A stretch of 51,303 nt of DNA, taken from positions 1 to 51,303 of the forward strand of contig JAQGMJ010000017.1 in the NCBI GenBank assembly GCA_028292405.1. The letters are read 5' to 3'. The translations under genes were made by a program, and so were the position numbers. The notes under the pieces were generated by a model. That model did not search any database. It had not been told where the DNA came from and saw nothing but the letters and a program-made list of their open reading frames with translations. This document shows positions 43,746 through 51,303 of this stretch, piece after piece. This DNA is from Betaproteobacteria bacterium. GTDB lineage: Bacteria; Pseudomonadota; Gammaproteobacteria; Burkholderiales; JAEUOS01. Each line of letters begins with the position of its first letter. Within the stretch, counting starts at the first letter, position 1.

Positions 43746-45408
43746 TTTTGTTCACCCAGTTGCGCACCACGTTGGCGACGATGCGCGGATCCTGCCTGGC
43801 CATCGCGCGGGCACGGTCGAGCGAGCCGGGCAGGGCCAGTTGCGCGGTGGCGTTGGTCGCGGACTGCACGTTTTCCTGCGCCTGTTCCTCTTGGCTGCCG
43901 CGCGCCGGGGTCGGCGGCACCAGCTGGCGCATGATCGGGCGGAACACGCCGAGCGCCAGGAAGGCGGCGACGCCGGCGAGTACCAGGTAGCGGCCGACAT
44001 CCTTGGCGGTGTCGATGGCTTCCGGCTGCTTCCACATCGGCACGTCGGGGACGATTTCGACGGTGGGCGGGGTGAAGGCGGCGTTGACCACGTTGATCGA
44101 GTCGCCGCGATCCTTGGAAAAGCCGATCGCTTCGCGCACCAGGTTGTTCACCTGGGTCACTTCCTGGGCGGACAGCGGTATGCTGGTCGGGGCGCCGCCG
44201 GGCTTGGCGGGCGGCACCTTCTTGTTGTTCACCACCACGGCGGCGGACAGGCGCTTGAGCACGCCGGTCGGCGTGGTGACGCGGCGCACGGTCTTGTCGA
44301 CTTCGTAGTTGGTCACCGACTCGCGGCGCGTCGGGTTGGCGCTGTTGCCGGCGGCGGCCGCGGTGGCGCCGGTCGGGTTGGTGGCGCCGCCACCGGTAAG
44401 GGGGGCCGTGCCGGCCGCGGCCGGCTGGTTGGTCAGCGCGCCGGGCACGCCCTGGGCGCCGCCGCCGCCGGGACCGCCGGCTTCGCTGATCTGCTGGCTG
44501 CGGATCGCGCCTTCGGTCGGATTCTGGTTCGGCTTGAAGGCCTCGGAAGTGGATTCGCTTTGCGAGAAGTCGATATCGGCCGTCACCTGGGCGCGCACGT
44601 TGTCGGCGCCGTAGAGCGGAGCGAGAATCTCGAGGATGCGTTTGGCGTGCACCTGTTCGAGCTGTTGCACATAGGTAAGCTGGGTGGCGTCGAGGCGGTC
44701 GGCGGCGCCGCCGTCGGTTTGCGGCGAGAGCAGGGCGCCGGTCTGGTCGACCACGCTGACGTTTTTCACCGGCAGGTCGGGCAGGCTGGAAGACACCAGG
44801 TGCATGATGCCGGCCACCTGCGCCCGCTCCAGGCTTTTGCCGGGGTACAGGGAGAGCAGCACCGAGGCGGTGGGCTTTTGCTGTTCGCGCATGAACAGGG
44901 TCGGCTTGGGGATCGCCAGGTGCACGCGCGCGCCCTGCACCGCGCCGAGCGACTGGATCGATTTCGCCAGTTCACCTTCGAGGGCGCGCTGGTAGTTGAC
45001 CTGTTCCTGGAACTGGGTGGCGCCGAATTTCTGGTTGTCGATCAGCTCGAAGCCGATCGAGCCGCCCTTGGGCAGGCCTTGCGAAGCCAGCTTGAGGCGG
45101 GTTTCATGCACCAGGGGCGCCGGCACCATGATGGCGCCGCCGCCTTCGGCCAGCTTGTAGGGCACGTTGAGTTGGGTCAGCGATGCGATGATCGCGCCGC
45201 CGTCCTTATCCGGGATGCCGGTGAACAGCACCTTGTAGTCGGGGGCCTGGCTCCACATCCAGGCGGCCACCAGCAGGGCGATCGAGGCGGCGGCGCCGAT
45301 CATCGCGCCGACCTTGCTGCGCGCGGGCATGGCACGCCAGCCGGCGGCGATGCCGGGGGCGGCGGGAAGAGCGAATCCGGTCTGCGGCAGGACTGCGGTG
45401 TCGGCCAT
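43738..45408 (-). CDS. fliF: Flagellar MS-ring protein FliF
   Basis: 556 residues from ATG at 45406-45408 (MADTAVLPQTGFA); a TTG two codons earlier is also in frame. TM1 about 33-53 (VGAMIGAAASIALLVAAWMW), ring-building motifs (YKVLFTGIPDKDGGAIIASL, YQRALEGELAKSIQSLGAVQGARVHLAIPKPTLF), a Gly/Ala/Pro-rich loop at about 305-345, TM2 about 470-492, and a C-terminal FliG-binding tail. It is the first gene of the operon. A sigma-28-type -10 lies upstream. Confidence 0.96.
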   Translation of the reverse strand: MADTAVLPQTGFALPAAPGIAAGWRAMPARSKVGAMIGAAASIALLVAAWMWSQAPDYKVLFTGIPDKDGGAIIASLTQLNVPYKLAEGGGAIMVPAPLVHETRLKLASQGLPKGGSIGFELIDNQKFGATQFQEQVNYQRALEGELAKSIQSLGAVQGARVHLAIPKPTLFMREQQKPTASVLLSLYPGKSLERAQVAGIMHLVSSSLPDLPVKNVSVVDQTGALLSPQTDGGAADRLDATQLTYVQQLEQVHAKRILEILAPLYGADNVRAQVTADIDFSQSESTSEAFKPNQNPTEGAIRSQQISEAGGPGGGGAQGVPGALTNQPAAAGTAPLTGGGATNPTGATAAAAGNSANPTRRESVTNYEVDKTVRRVTTPTGVLKRLSAAVVVNNKKVPPAKPGGAPTSIPLSAQEVTQVNNLVREAIGFSKDRGDSINVVNAAFTPPTVEIVPDVPMWKQPEAIDTAKDVGRYLVLAGVAAFLALGVFRPIMRQLVPPTPARGSQEEQAQENVQSATNATAQLALPGSLDRARAMARQDPRIVANVVRNWVNKNE

Positions 45409-45450
45409 GAGCAAAGGTCCCTGGGGAAAAGAGATATGGGGGTGACGGCA

Positions 45451-45477
45451 TTATCGGCAGCGCGGCGAAAAGCCCAA
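45451..45477 (-). promoter_or_regulatory. Sigma-28 (FliA)-like -10 element upstream of fliF
   Basis: GCCGATAA on the minus strand (45458-45451) matches the FliA -10 consensus exactly, 43 bases upstream of the fliF ATG. At 15 bases further up (45477-45474) the sequence is TTGG, a poor match to the TAAA -35. The motif is visible; use as a promoter is inference. Confidence 0.4.
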
Positions 45478-45605
45478 GCGCGGAAAAAGGCCGGTTTTCC
45501 GCCACTGTTCGTCCGGCCGGGCCGGGATGGCGCCACTACACTGGCAAGGCTGGCTGAAGTTCGCATTCCCATGCGGCGGCGGCCCTGACCCTTCAAAGGA
45601 CGGCG

Positions 45606-45905
45606 ATGATCGACAAAATCAGCTTGACCGCGCCCACCGGCAACACCACCGGGCTGACGGCGGCCGCCTCAAAGGCGAGCGGCAGCGGCTTTGCAGACCT
45701 GCTGACCAAGGCGCTCAACAGCGTGGACGGCGCGCAGACGGACGCCACGGAACTGGCAAAAAAGTTTCAGCTGGGCGACTCCCAGGTCAGCCTGGAAGAC
45801 ACCATGATCTCGATGCAAAAGGCCAATGTTTCATTCCAGGCCGCGGTGCAGGTGCGCAACCGGCTGGTGTCGTCGTATCACGACATCATGAACATGCAGG
45901 TGTGA
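45606..45905 (+). CDS. fliE: Flagellar hook-basal body protein FliE
   Basis: 99 residues. FliE joins the MS ring to the rod. MIDKISLTAPTGNTTG at the N-terminus, then FADLLTKALNSVDGAQTDATELAKKFQLGDSQVSLEDTMISMQKANVSFQAAVQVRNRLVSSYHDIMNMQV in outline, the conserved C-terminal helix end. ATG at 45606 with AAAGGA six bases upstream. It stands alone, divergent from fliF, and is closed by a terminator; the same split of fliE from fliF is usual in Burkholderiales. Confidence 0.96.
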   Translation: MIDKISLTAPTGNTTGLTAAASKASGSGFADLLTKALNSVDGAQTDATELAKKFQLGDSQVSLEDTMISMQKANVSFQAAVQVRNRLVSSYHDIMNMQV

Positions 45906-45923
45906 CCCGCTACGGTCCCCTGG

Positions 45924-45953
45924 AAAAAACGCGCCTGGTGGCGCGTTTTTTTT
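45924..45953. terminator. Bidirectional terminator between fliE and ycgR
   Basis: Arms A6-CGCGC (45924-45934) and GCGCG-T8 (45941-45953) with a 6-base loop CTGGTG. A-run on one side and T-run on the other, between convergent genes. Confidence 0.9.
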
Positions 45954-45983
45954 GCCCTTCGGCCAGCCTTGAAGCGGGCCGGC

Positions 45984-46730
45984 TCAGCTCAGCGCGCGGC
46001 GATCACGCTCAAGCTGGTTGATGTAGCGCTGGATCAGGCTGACCACCGGGCCGGCGAGGTCGAGAAACTGGCAGCCGTAGCGCTGGCTGATGCCGGCCGG
46101 GCCGCCGCCCTGGTCGTTGCGCACTTCCAGCGAGACGTTGATGCTGCCGTGGCCGGGCAAATCGATCTCGCAATCGTGGAACACCATCCCGGCGTTGAAT
46201 TCGGCCTTGGCGGGTCCCGCCAGCATCGCCAGGCCGCCGACGCTGATGTCGCGGATGGCGAATTGCGCCGTCGCGCCGCTGGGCAGCGGAATCGTGCATT
46301 GCAGGGGCTTGGCGATCGGCGCCGGCACGCGGTAGAAATTGCGCCGTTGCAGGCGCATCAGCGACTCCGGCAGGCGGGTGCGCAGCGCCGGCTTGCCTTC
46401 GAAGGTGGTGACTTCGATGCGCTGGGCGTTGAACTGGACCTTGACCTGGTCGAGGAAGGTGACGAAGGTGGCGCCTTTGGATTCAGCTACGCGGCGGCTG
46501 ATGGCATCCGCAGGCGGGGCGTCGAACACCAGCTCCTCGAAGTCCGGATTGATGTGCAGCAGGTTGGTGACGAAGCGCTCTTCGCCCTGGTTGAAGTAGA
46601 CCGTCACCGAGGAGCGTCCGTCGATGATCTCGTTGATCATATTGATCACCTCGCGGCGCGCGTAGGTGAAGTATTGCTCGTGGTCCGGGGTTTCCGGTTC
46701 CGGGTCGAGGCGGTTGTCGCTATCGCTCAT
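45984..46730 (-). CDS. ycgR: YcgR-family flagellar brake protein (PilZ domain)
   Basis: 248 residues. N-terminal YcgR domain (about 25-120, VTVYFNQGEERFVTNLLHINPDFEELVFD) and C-terminal PilZ domain. The cyclic-di-GMP site is intact: RRNFYR (129-134, the RxxxR) and DISVGG (161-166, the D/NxSxxG). On binding cyclic di-GMP it slows or stops the flagellar motor. The ATG overlaps the stop of the FlhB-like gene by four bases, so it belongs to the flaG-fliD operon, and the fliE terminator lies just beyond it. Confidence 0.95.
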   Translation of the reverse strand: MSDSDNRLDPEPETPDHEQYFTYARREVINMINEIIDGRSSVTVYFNQGEERFVTNLLHINPDFEELVFDAPPADAISRRVAESKGATFVTFLDQVKVQFNAQRIEVTTFEGKPALRTRLPESLMRLQRRNFYRVPAPIAKPLQCTIPLPSGATAQFAIRDISVGGLAMLAGPAKAEFNAGMVFHDCEIDLPGHGSINVSLEVRNDQGGGPAGISQRYGCQFLDLAGPVVSLIQRYINQLERDRRALS

Positions 46731-47068
46731 GACTTTACCTGTTGGGGAAGGAGAAGCCGCGCCGCGCCGGCCGGCATCGACGGCGCAGCACGCTGCGCGT
46801 TGTGCTCCAGGCGGTGCAGCCAGGCCAGCAGTTCGGCAATCGCAGTGTACAGCTTGGGCGGGATGTGCTGGTCGAGGTCCACCTGCATCAAAAGGCCCAC
46901 CAGTTCGCGCGACTCGTGCACATAGACCCCGGCCTCCTGCGCCCGGCGGATGATCTCGGCGGCGATCGGGCCGCTGCCCTTGGCCGTCACGCGCGGTGCT
47001 CCGGCGCCGTCATGATAAGCCAGCGCCACCGCGTGCGCCAGGTTCTGGGCGGCTTCATTCGGCGGCAT
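46727..47068 (-). CDS. FlhB C-terminal-domain-like protein (export switch homologue)
   Basis: 113 residues from ATG at 47066-47068. It matches only the cytoplasmic C-terminal part of FlhB/EscU switch proteins: AVALAYHDG, APRVTAKGSGPIAAEIIRRAQEAGVYVHESRELVGLLMQVDLDQHIPPKLYTAIAELLAWLHRL in outline. In FlhB this region starts with the self-cleaving NPTH; here residues 9-12 read NLAH, so Pro and Thr are changed and self-cleavage is unlikely. No membrane helices. Such stand-alone proteins (FlhX in Helicobacter, YlqH in Bacillus) are known. It overlaps the FliK-like gene by 14 bases. FlhB itself is not in the window. Confidence 0.88.
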   Translation of the reverse strand: MPPNEAAQNLAHAVALAYHDGAGAPRVTAKGSGPIAAEIIRRAQEAGVYVHESRELVGLLMQVDLDQHIPPKLYTAIAELLAWLHRLEHNAQRAAPSMPAGAARLLLPQQVKS

Positions 47069-48152
47069 GGTCGACCTCCTGGTGGGTGCGCGAGCGCACC
47101 AGGCGGATGCCGGCGGCGAGCATGGCGTTGTCCAGCGCCGCGCCGGACTGGTCGAGCAGCGCGGCACTGCCGGCGGGGGCGGAGAGATCCAGCCACAGGC
47201 GGTCGCCCTGCAGGGTCAGGGTGGCGACGATACTGCCGAGCTGCGGCAATTGCAGCTTGAGGCTGGTTTTCCAGCCACCGGTGGCTGGAAAGCCGGCGCG
47301 CGGATTGCTGTCCTCCTGCTGATCGCGGCTGATCACCATGTCGGCCCGCTGGCCCGGCCAGGCGGCGACGGAAAAGGGCAGGGCGTGGGTTTCCAGGGCG
47401 TGCAATTGTTCGCGGATCACCGGTTGCAGGGATTCGGGTACCCCCTGCGCTTGCACGGGCAGGGTAGCCGGCGTGCCTGCCTGCACGTGGATTCGGACGG
47501 CGTCGGCTTCGATGGGCTCGCCCGGCAAAGCGGCGCCGCCGGGCGCATGCGCCGCGGGCAGGGCTGCGCGGGCCTTTTCCGCCTGCGGTTCGCCGCGGAT
47601 TTGTTCCAGCGGATAGTTACCGCGGGTCCAGGCCGCCAGATGCGATTCATAAAAGGTGCCGCTATCGCGCAGCAGCGTGGACAGGGCGGCGGCCCATTCG
47701 GCCGGCTTTTCGATCTCGGCGGCCACCTGTCCCAACTGCAAGGGTTGCAGGGGCGTCGCGGCGAAGCGGCCCAGGCTCCTGGCACCCTCGCCGAGTTCCA
47801 CCAGGGCGCTGCCATCGTTGGCCGCCAGGTCCGCCATCGGCAACGCCGGGGCCGCGGCGCGGGCCAGGACCGGCGTCGCCAGCAGCGGGCTGCCCTGGGC
47901 GGCGCCGAACTTGAGGATGACGCGGCTGCCGGGTTCAGGCAGTTCGGCGGCGATGGTGAGCTGATGGCCCTCGATCTCGACGATGCCGTGGCCGTCTTCG
48001 GCACGGCCGATCACCAGCGCGGCCACGCTGCGTCCGGCCAGCGCGGCAAGAAGGTCGCGGCCCGCCTGCGGGCTGCCGGCCAGCGGCGCGATGGCGCGCA
48101 GCGGCTGCGCCGGCAACACGCCGGCGCCGGCGATCCAGGCGGGCGCGACCAT
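47055..48152 (-). CDS. Second FliK-like (Flg_hook domain) protein
   Basis: 365 residues from the ATG at 48150-48152 (MVAPAWIAGAGVLPA); the frame is open further but the extra sequence is Arg/Pro-rich and overlaps fliT. A long Ala/Leu/Pro-rich N-terminal region is followed by a C-terminal Flg_hook domain at about 285-360 (GGWKTSLKLQLPQLGSIVATLTLQGDRLWLDL, ALDNAMLAAGIRLVRSRTH). It is unlike the FliK at 38863 in sequence. Its gene is followed by the FlhB-C-like gene (14-base overlap), the same pairing as Bacillus ylqG-ylqH. Function is unknown; it may act in substrate switching or be a non-exported relative. Confidence 0.82.
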   Translation of the reverse strand: MVAPAWIAGAGVLPAQPLRAIAPLAGSPQAGRDLLAALAGRSVAALVIGRAEDGHGIVEIEGHQLTIAAELPEPGSRVILKFGAAQGSPLLATPVLARAAAPALPMADLAANDGSALVELGEGARSLGRFAATPLQPLQLGQVAAEIEKPAEWAAALSTLLRDSGTFYESHLAAWTRGNYPLEQIRGEPQAEKARAALPAAHAPGGAALPGEPIEADAVRIHVQAGTPATLPVQAQGVPESLQPVIREQLHALETHALPFSVAAWPGQRADMVISRDQQEDSNPRAGFPATGGWKTSLKLQLPQLGSIVATLTLQGDRLWLDLSAPAGSAALLDQSGAALDNAMLAAGIRLVRSRTHQEVDHAAE

Positions 48153-48172
48153 GGGCAAGCCCGCCCGCCGCG

Positions 48173-48529
48173 CTACAGGTAAGCTTGGCGGACGTGGCGC
48201 CCGCGGCTCATGTTGCGCAGCATGGTTTCGAGCTGGGAAAGCCAGGGCGCGGTCAGTTCGCGGATCTCGGCGTCGTGCGCCAGGATGTCCTTGAGGATGA
48301 CGATGCGCATGTGCCGGTCGTGCGCGTCGCGCGGGGCGACCTCGCCCAGGGCTTCCAGGGTGGCGACGCGTCGCGCGCATTCTTCTTCTGCGGCAACCAG
48401 GCTGTCCCAGTCACCCGAGCGGGCGGCTGCGAGCATGCGGCCGCTGGCGTCGGCGATGGCGGCATAGTGGGCGATGATGTCCATGGTGTCGGCGTTCAGT
48501 TGAGTAGTAAAAGGGTGTGCCTCAGGCAT
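48173..48529 (-). CDS. fliT: Flagellar protein FliT
   Basis: 118 residues, helical. Weakly conserved FliT: DIIAHYAAIADASGRMLAAARSGDWDSLVAAEEECARRVATL is the family segment. FliT is the chaperone for the cap protein FliD and in enterobacteria also binds FlhDC. The start at 48529 overlaps the fliS end (ATGCCTGA), favouring coupling; ATG at 48482-48484 is the alternative and fits other homologues that begin at MDII. Order fliD-fliS-fliT supports the call. Confidence 0.88.
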   Translation of the reverse strand: MPEAHPFTTQLNADTMDIIAHYAAIADASGRMLAAARSGDWDSLVAAEEECARRVATLEALGEVAPRDAHDRHMRIVILKDILAHDAEIRELTAPWLSQLETMLRNMSRGRHVRQAYL

Positions 48530-48965
48530 GCAGGCGCGGCACCGCCGGCAGCGCCGGCGCGCCTGCGCCGGCGTTGGGGGTGCGCGCGAGTTCGTCCCAG
48601 GCGCTTTTCAGGTTTTGCAGCAGGCCGCGCACTTCTTCGAGCGGGACCGGGTCGTTTTGCAGGCTGCCCAGCAGCAGGCGGCGCGTCATGTAGTCGTACA
48701 GGCCGGAGAGCTGCAGGGCGATCTCGCCGCCGCGCGGATCGAGCGCCGCCTTCAGCCCTTCGTCGATGATGCGGATGACGCGGGTGATGGCTTCGCCCTT
48801 GCCGGCGATGTTGCCTTCATGCATGTGCGTAATTGCCTTGTGGATACCCTCGTTGGCGCCCTCATAGAGCATCACCACCAGGTCGATCGGGCGCGCGGCG
48901 GCGATCGAGGTTTCGACGGCGACGCCGGCATAGGCACGGGCGGGGGAACGGTAGGCGGCAAACAT
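48522..48965 (-). CDS. fliS: Flagellin chaperone FliS
   Basis: 147 residues. Family marks: YAGVAVETSIAAARPIDLVVMLYEGANEGIHKA, GKGEAITRVIRIIDEGLKAAL, LSGLYDYMTRRLLLGSLQNDPVPLEEVRGLL. FliS binds the flagellin C-terminus and stops it polymerising in the cytoplasm. The C-terminus carries an Ala/Pro-rich tail. It lies 61 bases after fliD and overlaps fliT. Confidence 0.95.
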   Translation of the reverse strand: MFAAYRSPARAYAGVAVETSIAAARPIDLVVMLYEGANEGIHKAITHMHEGNIAGKGEAITRVIRIIDEGLKAALDPRGGEIALQLSGLYDYMTRRLLLGSLQNDPVPLEEVRGLLQNLKSAWDELARTPNAGAGAPALPAVPRLHA

Positions 48966-49026
48966 GGGTGGTTGTCTCGCAGCAGGTGTTATGGATGTAC
49001 TGGTTAACGGCCGGTCCGCACAAAGC

Positions 49027-51006
49027 TTAAGCGGAGGTGGTGGTCAGGCCGGCGAGCTGCTGCGTCAGGAAGGAACTGGTGGTCTTCATCGCCGAGAGGG
49101 CAGCGTCCAGCGTGCTGAACTGCTTGCGGTAGTTGGCTTCGATCGAGGTCAGGCGCTCGTTGAACGTGGTTTCCTCGTCGGTCAGGCGGTTGACGCTGTT
49201 GGTCAGCCCGGTGGTGCGGCTGGCGATGGCGCCGGTGTTGGTGTCGGTCAGGCTATCGATCAGGCTTGCGAGCTGCGCCGCATAGCCGTTGTTCAGGGTC
49301 ATCGTGCCCAGGCTGCCGGCGGCGGTGGCGCTGATGCGCACGCGCAGGCCCTCGGCGCTGACCAGGGTCTGGCCGTTGCCGGTGGCGGCGACGCCATTGA
49401 CGGTGCCGGCGACGTTGGCGCCATCGGTCTCGACCGGGCTGCTGCCGAACAGGCCCGCGCCCGAGCCGCCCAGGCCGGTGACGATCGAGCTGGCGCCGTA
49501 GTTGAAGGACATGATGCTGAGCAGGCCGCCGCTTTGCGAGACGTTGACGCTGACACCGTTTTGCAGCAAGGCCGGGCTGCCGTTGAGCTTGGACTGGATT
49601 TCCGCCGACAGGGCGTCGGCGCTGGCGTAGGTGCCGGCGCTCAGGGTGACGCTGGTGGCCTGGCCGTTCACCGTCAGGTTGAGGGCGTCGTTGACCCCGG
49701 CGGTGATGGTCAGGGGCGCGGCGCTTGAGGCGGTGAGGTTGCCGCGGGTGGCCGGCTGGGTGATGGCGATGGCGTAGCTGCCGGGCGGCGTGGAGGACGC
49801 CGAGCTCTGGTAGCTGACGCGGGCGTCGCTGGAGTTGCCGGTGGTGGCGAACAGCGAGGCGACATTGAAGGCGGGATTGGCCAGCGCGGCATTGAGCTTG
49901 CTGCTGTCCAGGGCCAGGGTGCCGTCGGCCTGCAGGCCGATGCCGACTTGCGAAAGCGAGGACAGGCCGCCGTTCAGGCCGGACATCGAACTGGTCAGCA
50001 CGGCGCGCACCTGGCTTATCACGCTGTTGGCGGTGGCATCGCCCTGCAGGTCGCCGGCGGTCTTCGCCGAGGCGTCGTAGAAGGTCAGGGTGTGCGCCTT
50101 GCTGCTGAAGGCGTTGTAGGCCGAGACGAAGCTGTTGAGCGCCGTGGTGATCGCCGCCGTGTTGGTGGCCACGGTGACGCTGACCGGCGCGCCCAGGGCG
50201 ACCTTGGCCAGGTTCAGGGTCAGGCCGGGAATGGCGTCGCTGATGTTGTTGGTCGGCTTGGTGACGGTGATGCCGTCGATCACCGCCGTGGCGTCCTGCG
50301 CGGCGATGTTCTGGGTCAGGTTCTTGCCCGCGCCGGCGGCTGCGGCCGGGTCGTAGGCGAGCTGCGACAGGCCGCTGGCATCGGTGGCGTTGCCGTCGCC
50401 ATCGGCGGTGGTGATGCGCAGGCTGTTGCTGGTGCCGGAATCGGCCGGCGCCAGCGCCAGGCGATAGCCGGCGCCGTCGTTGATGATGGTGGCGCGCACG
50501 CCGCCGTTCGCATTGTTGATGGCGTCGCGCACGCCGGCCAGAGTGTTGTTGGAGGCGTCGATGTTGATCGAAAAGGAATTCTTCGCCGCGTTGGTGGTGA
50601 AGACGCCGCTGTTGTTGCTGCCGAATTCGAAGGTCAGGGTGCCGGTGCCGACGGTGGTGTCGGTCGAGGCGAAACGGCCGGAGGCGAGCTGCTGGGCCGC
50701 CGCCAGCTTTTGCACTTCGATAGTGTGGGTGCCGGCCGCCGCGCTGCTGGTGGCGGTTGCGGTGAGCACGCTGGTGTCGGAGACGCTGGTGGTGTTCTGC
50801 TGGAAGGTGCTGGTGTTCTGCAGCGCGGACATCGAGCTGGAGAGGCCGGACAGCGCGCTTTGCAACTGGCCGTAGGCGGTGATCTTGGTCTTGTAGCTCT
50901 GCTGCGTGGTCTGCATGACCGTCAGCGGCTGGCTCTCGACCTGCATCAGCTGCGTGACGAGCGTGTTGACGTCGATGTTGGTACCGGTGGTGATGGCTGC
51001 AGTCAT
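49027..51006 (-). CDS. fliD: Flagellar filament cap protein FliD
   Basis: 659 residues, longer than E. coli FliD (468). The N-terminal coil (TGTNIDVNTLVTQLMQVESQPLTVMQTTQQSYKTKITAYGQLQSALSGLS in outline) and C-terminal coil (ERLTSIEANYRKQFSTLDAALSAMKTTSSFLTQQLAGL) are conserved ends of the FliD family. The middle has a flagellin-hook IN motif (NTLAGVRDAINNAN, RATIINDGAGYRLALAP) and Ser/Thr/Gly/Ala-rich domains that vary between species. FliD caps the filament and promotes flagellin polymerisation, and often acts in adhesion. ATG at 51004-51006; flaG is 22 bases upstream. Confidence 0.95.
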   Translation of the reverse strand: MTAAITTGTNIDVNTLVTQLMQVESQPLTVMQTTQQSYKTKITAYGQLQSALSGLSSSMSALQNTSTFQQNTTSVSDTSVLTATATSSAAAGTHTIEVQKLAAAQQLASGRFASTDTTVGTGTLTFEFGSNNSGVFTTNAAKNSFSINIDASNNTLAGVRDAINNANGGVRATIINDGAGYRLALAPADSGTSNSLRITTADGDGNATDASGLSQLAYDPAAAAGAGKNLTQNIAAQDATAVIDGITVTKPTNNISDAIPGLTLNLAKVALGAPVSVTVATNTAAITTALNSFVSAYNAFSSKAHTLTFYDASAKTAGDLQGDATANSVISQVRAVLTSSMSGLNGGLSSLSQVGIGLQADGTLALDSSKLNAALANPAFNVASLFATTGNSSDARVSYQSSASSTPPGSYAIAITQPATRGNLTASSAAPLTITAGVNDALNLTVNGQATSVTLSAGTYASADALSAEIQSKLNGSPALLQNGVSVNVSQSGGLLSIMSFNYGASSIVTGLGGSGAGLFGSSPVETDGANVAGTVNGVAATGNGQTLVSAEGLRVRISATAAGSLGTMTLNNGYAAQLASLIDSLTDTNTGAIASRTTGLTNSVNRLTDEETTFNERLTSIEANYRKQFSTLDAALSAMKTTSSFLTQQLAGLTTTSA

Positions 51007-51028
51007 GGAGCGTCCGCTTTGCGGTTGG

Positions 51029-51303
51029 TCATGCCTTGAGGTGGATCATCATGCCGCGCATGCCGTTGACCGACTGGGAGAGCGCGAGCATCTCCTCGGA
51101 CGGCATCTGGCGCAGCACTTTCTGTGTTTCGGCGTCGATCACCCGCACCACCACCTTGCCGGTGGACTGGTCGGTTTCGAACTGCAGATTGGTGGACATC
51201 TGGCGGACGGCGTCGTTGGCCGACTGCACCGCGTCCTGCAAGGCGCGGCTGTCGGCGGCGGCGGACTTCTGCGGGTCTGCGGCGCCCGCGGTGCCGGGGA
51301 CGG
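51029..51303 (-). CDS. flaG: Flagellar protein FlaG (partial, start outside window)
   Basis: The frame is open to the right edge (upstream on the minus strand). The visible 90 or so residues hold the FlaG core LQDAVQSANDAVRQMSTNLQFETDQSTGKVVVRVIDAETQKVLRQMPSEEMLALSQSVNGMRGMMIHLKA in outline, where FETDQSTGKVVVRVID and VLRQMPSEEML are diagnostic. FlaG limits filament length in some bacteria. It heads the block flaG-fliD-fliS-fliT; flagellin genes would be expected upstream, out of view. Confidence 0.9.
   Translation of the reverse strand, partial: VPGTAGAADPQKSAAADSRALQDAVQSANDAVRQMSTNLQFETDQSTGKVVVRVIDAETQKVLRQMPSEEMLALSQSVNGMRGMMIHLKA

Noticed and set aside
45530..45560. Possible sigma-54 element (TGGCAAGG...GGCTGA) upstream of fliE
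   Set aside because: The GG to GC distance is two bases off the required ten, and the -12 TTGC is absent.
42754..45588. 944-codon plus-strand frame opposite fliG and fliF
   Set aside because: Spans two well-supported minus-strand genes and has no domain content; antisense artefact of GC-rich codons.
1..51303. CRISPR arrays, tRNA or rRNA genes, prophage or defence genes
   Set aside because: No regularly spaced repeats, cloverleaf sequences, rRNA signatures, integrases or defence-type domains were recognised on either strand.

Overview
The window is GC-rich, gene-dense bacterial chromosome. Gene content and order point to a flagellated betaproteobacterium of the order Burkholderiales, most likely Oxalobacteraceae-like. 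The grounds are the run ispD-ispF / sseA / Rieske oxygenase / xseB-ispA-dxs-folE2, the YajQ/MurB divergent pair, argF-argG, and the fliE | fliFGHIJK-fliLMNOPQR and flaG-fliDST flagellar blocks. The family assignment is from memory of such neighbourhoods and was not searched. No rRNA, tRNA or CRISPR array was seen. The only mobile DNA is the right end of an IS3-family element at the left edge.

Layout. 1-127: IS3/IS150-type transposase tail and terminal repeat. 172-8700: aromatic/aspartate aminotransferase (minus), then a Ser/Thr kinase-HDOD-GAF fusion, a membrane PAS histidine kinase and uvrB (plus). 8742-12760: an unrecognised protein, a three-gene ABC importer with an NMT1/THI5-like binding protein, and a GNAT acetyltransferase. 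12777-17735: mfd (minus), divergent from ispD-ispF. 17740-20664: 3-mercaptopyruvate sulfurtransferase, EamA permease and an orphan Rieske oxygenase (minus). 21155-25228: xseB-ispA-dxs-folE2 (plus), closed by a strong bidirectional terminator. 25298-28822: tandem-domain retropepsin-like protease and yajQ (minus), murB (plus), and a racemase-family protein lacking both expected catalytic cysteines (minus). 28981-34039: argF-argG, a fused binding-protein/permease of the osmoprotectant type (minus), and an LLM-class flavin monooxygenase (plus).

34414-51303 is flagellar. The operon fliF to fliR runs on the minus strand and encodes MS ring, switch, export ATPase complex, hook-length control, stator-associated FliL, C ring and export gate. 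fliE faces away from fliF on the plus strand. A second minus-strand operon, flaG-fliD-fliS-fliT, continues into a second FliK-like protein, a stand-alone FlhB C-terminal-domain protein and a YcgR-type PilZ brake.

The isoprenoid genes (ispD, ispF, dxs, ispA) form two nearby clusters covering several MEP-pathway steps and farnesyl diphosphate synthesis. Most of the window is ordinary core genome. I see no clear new multi-gene system. The best leads are local: the tandem aspartic protease, the Cys-less racemase homologue, the FliK2/FlhB-C pair with a degenerate cleavage motif, the terminator-like hairpin in the mfd leader, and the kinase-HDOD-GAF / histidine kinase pair beside uvrB.
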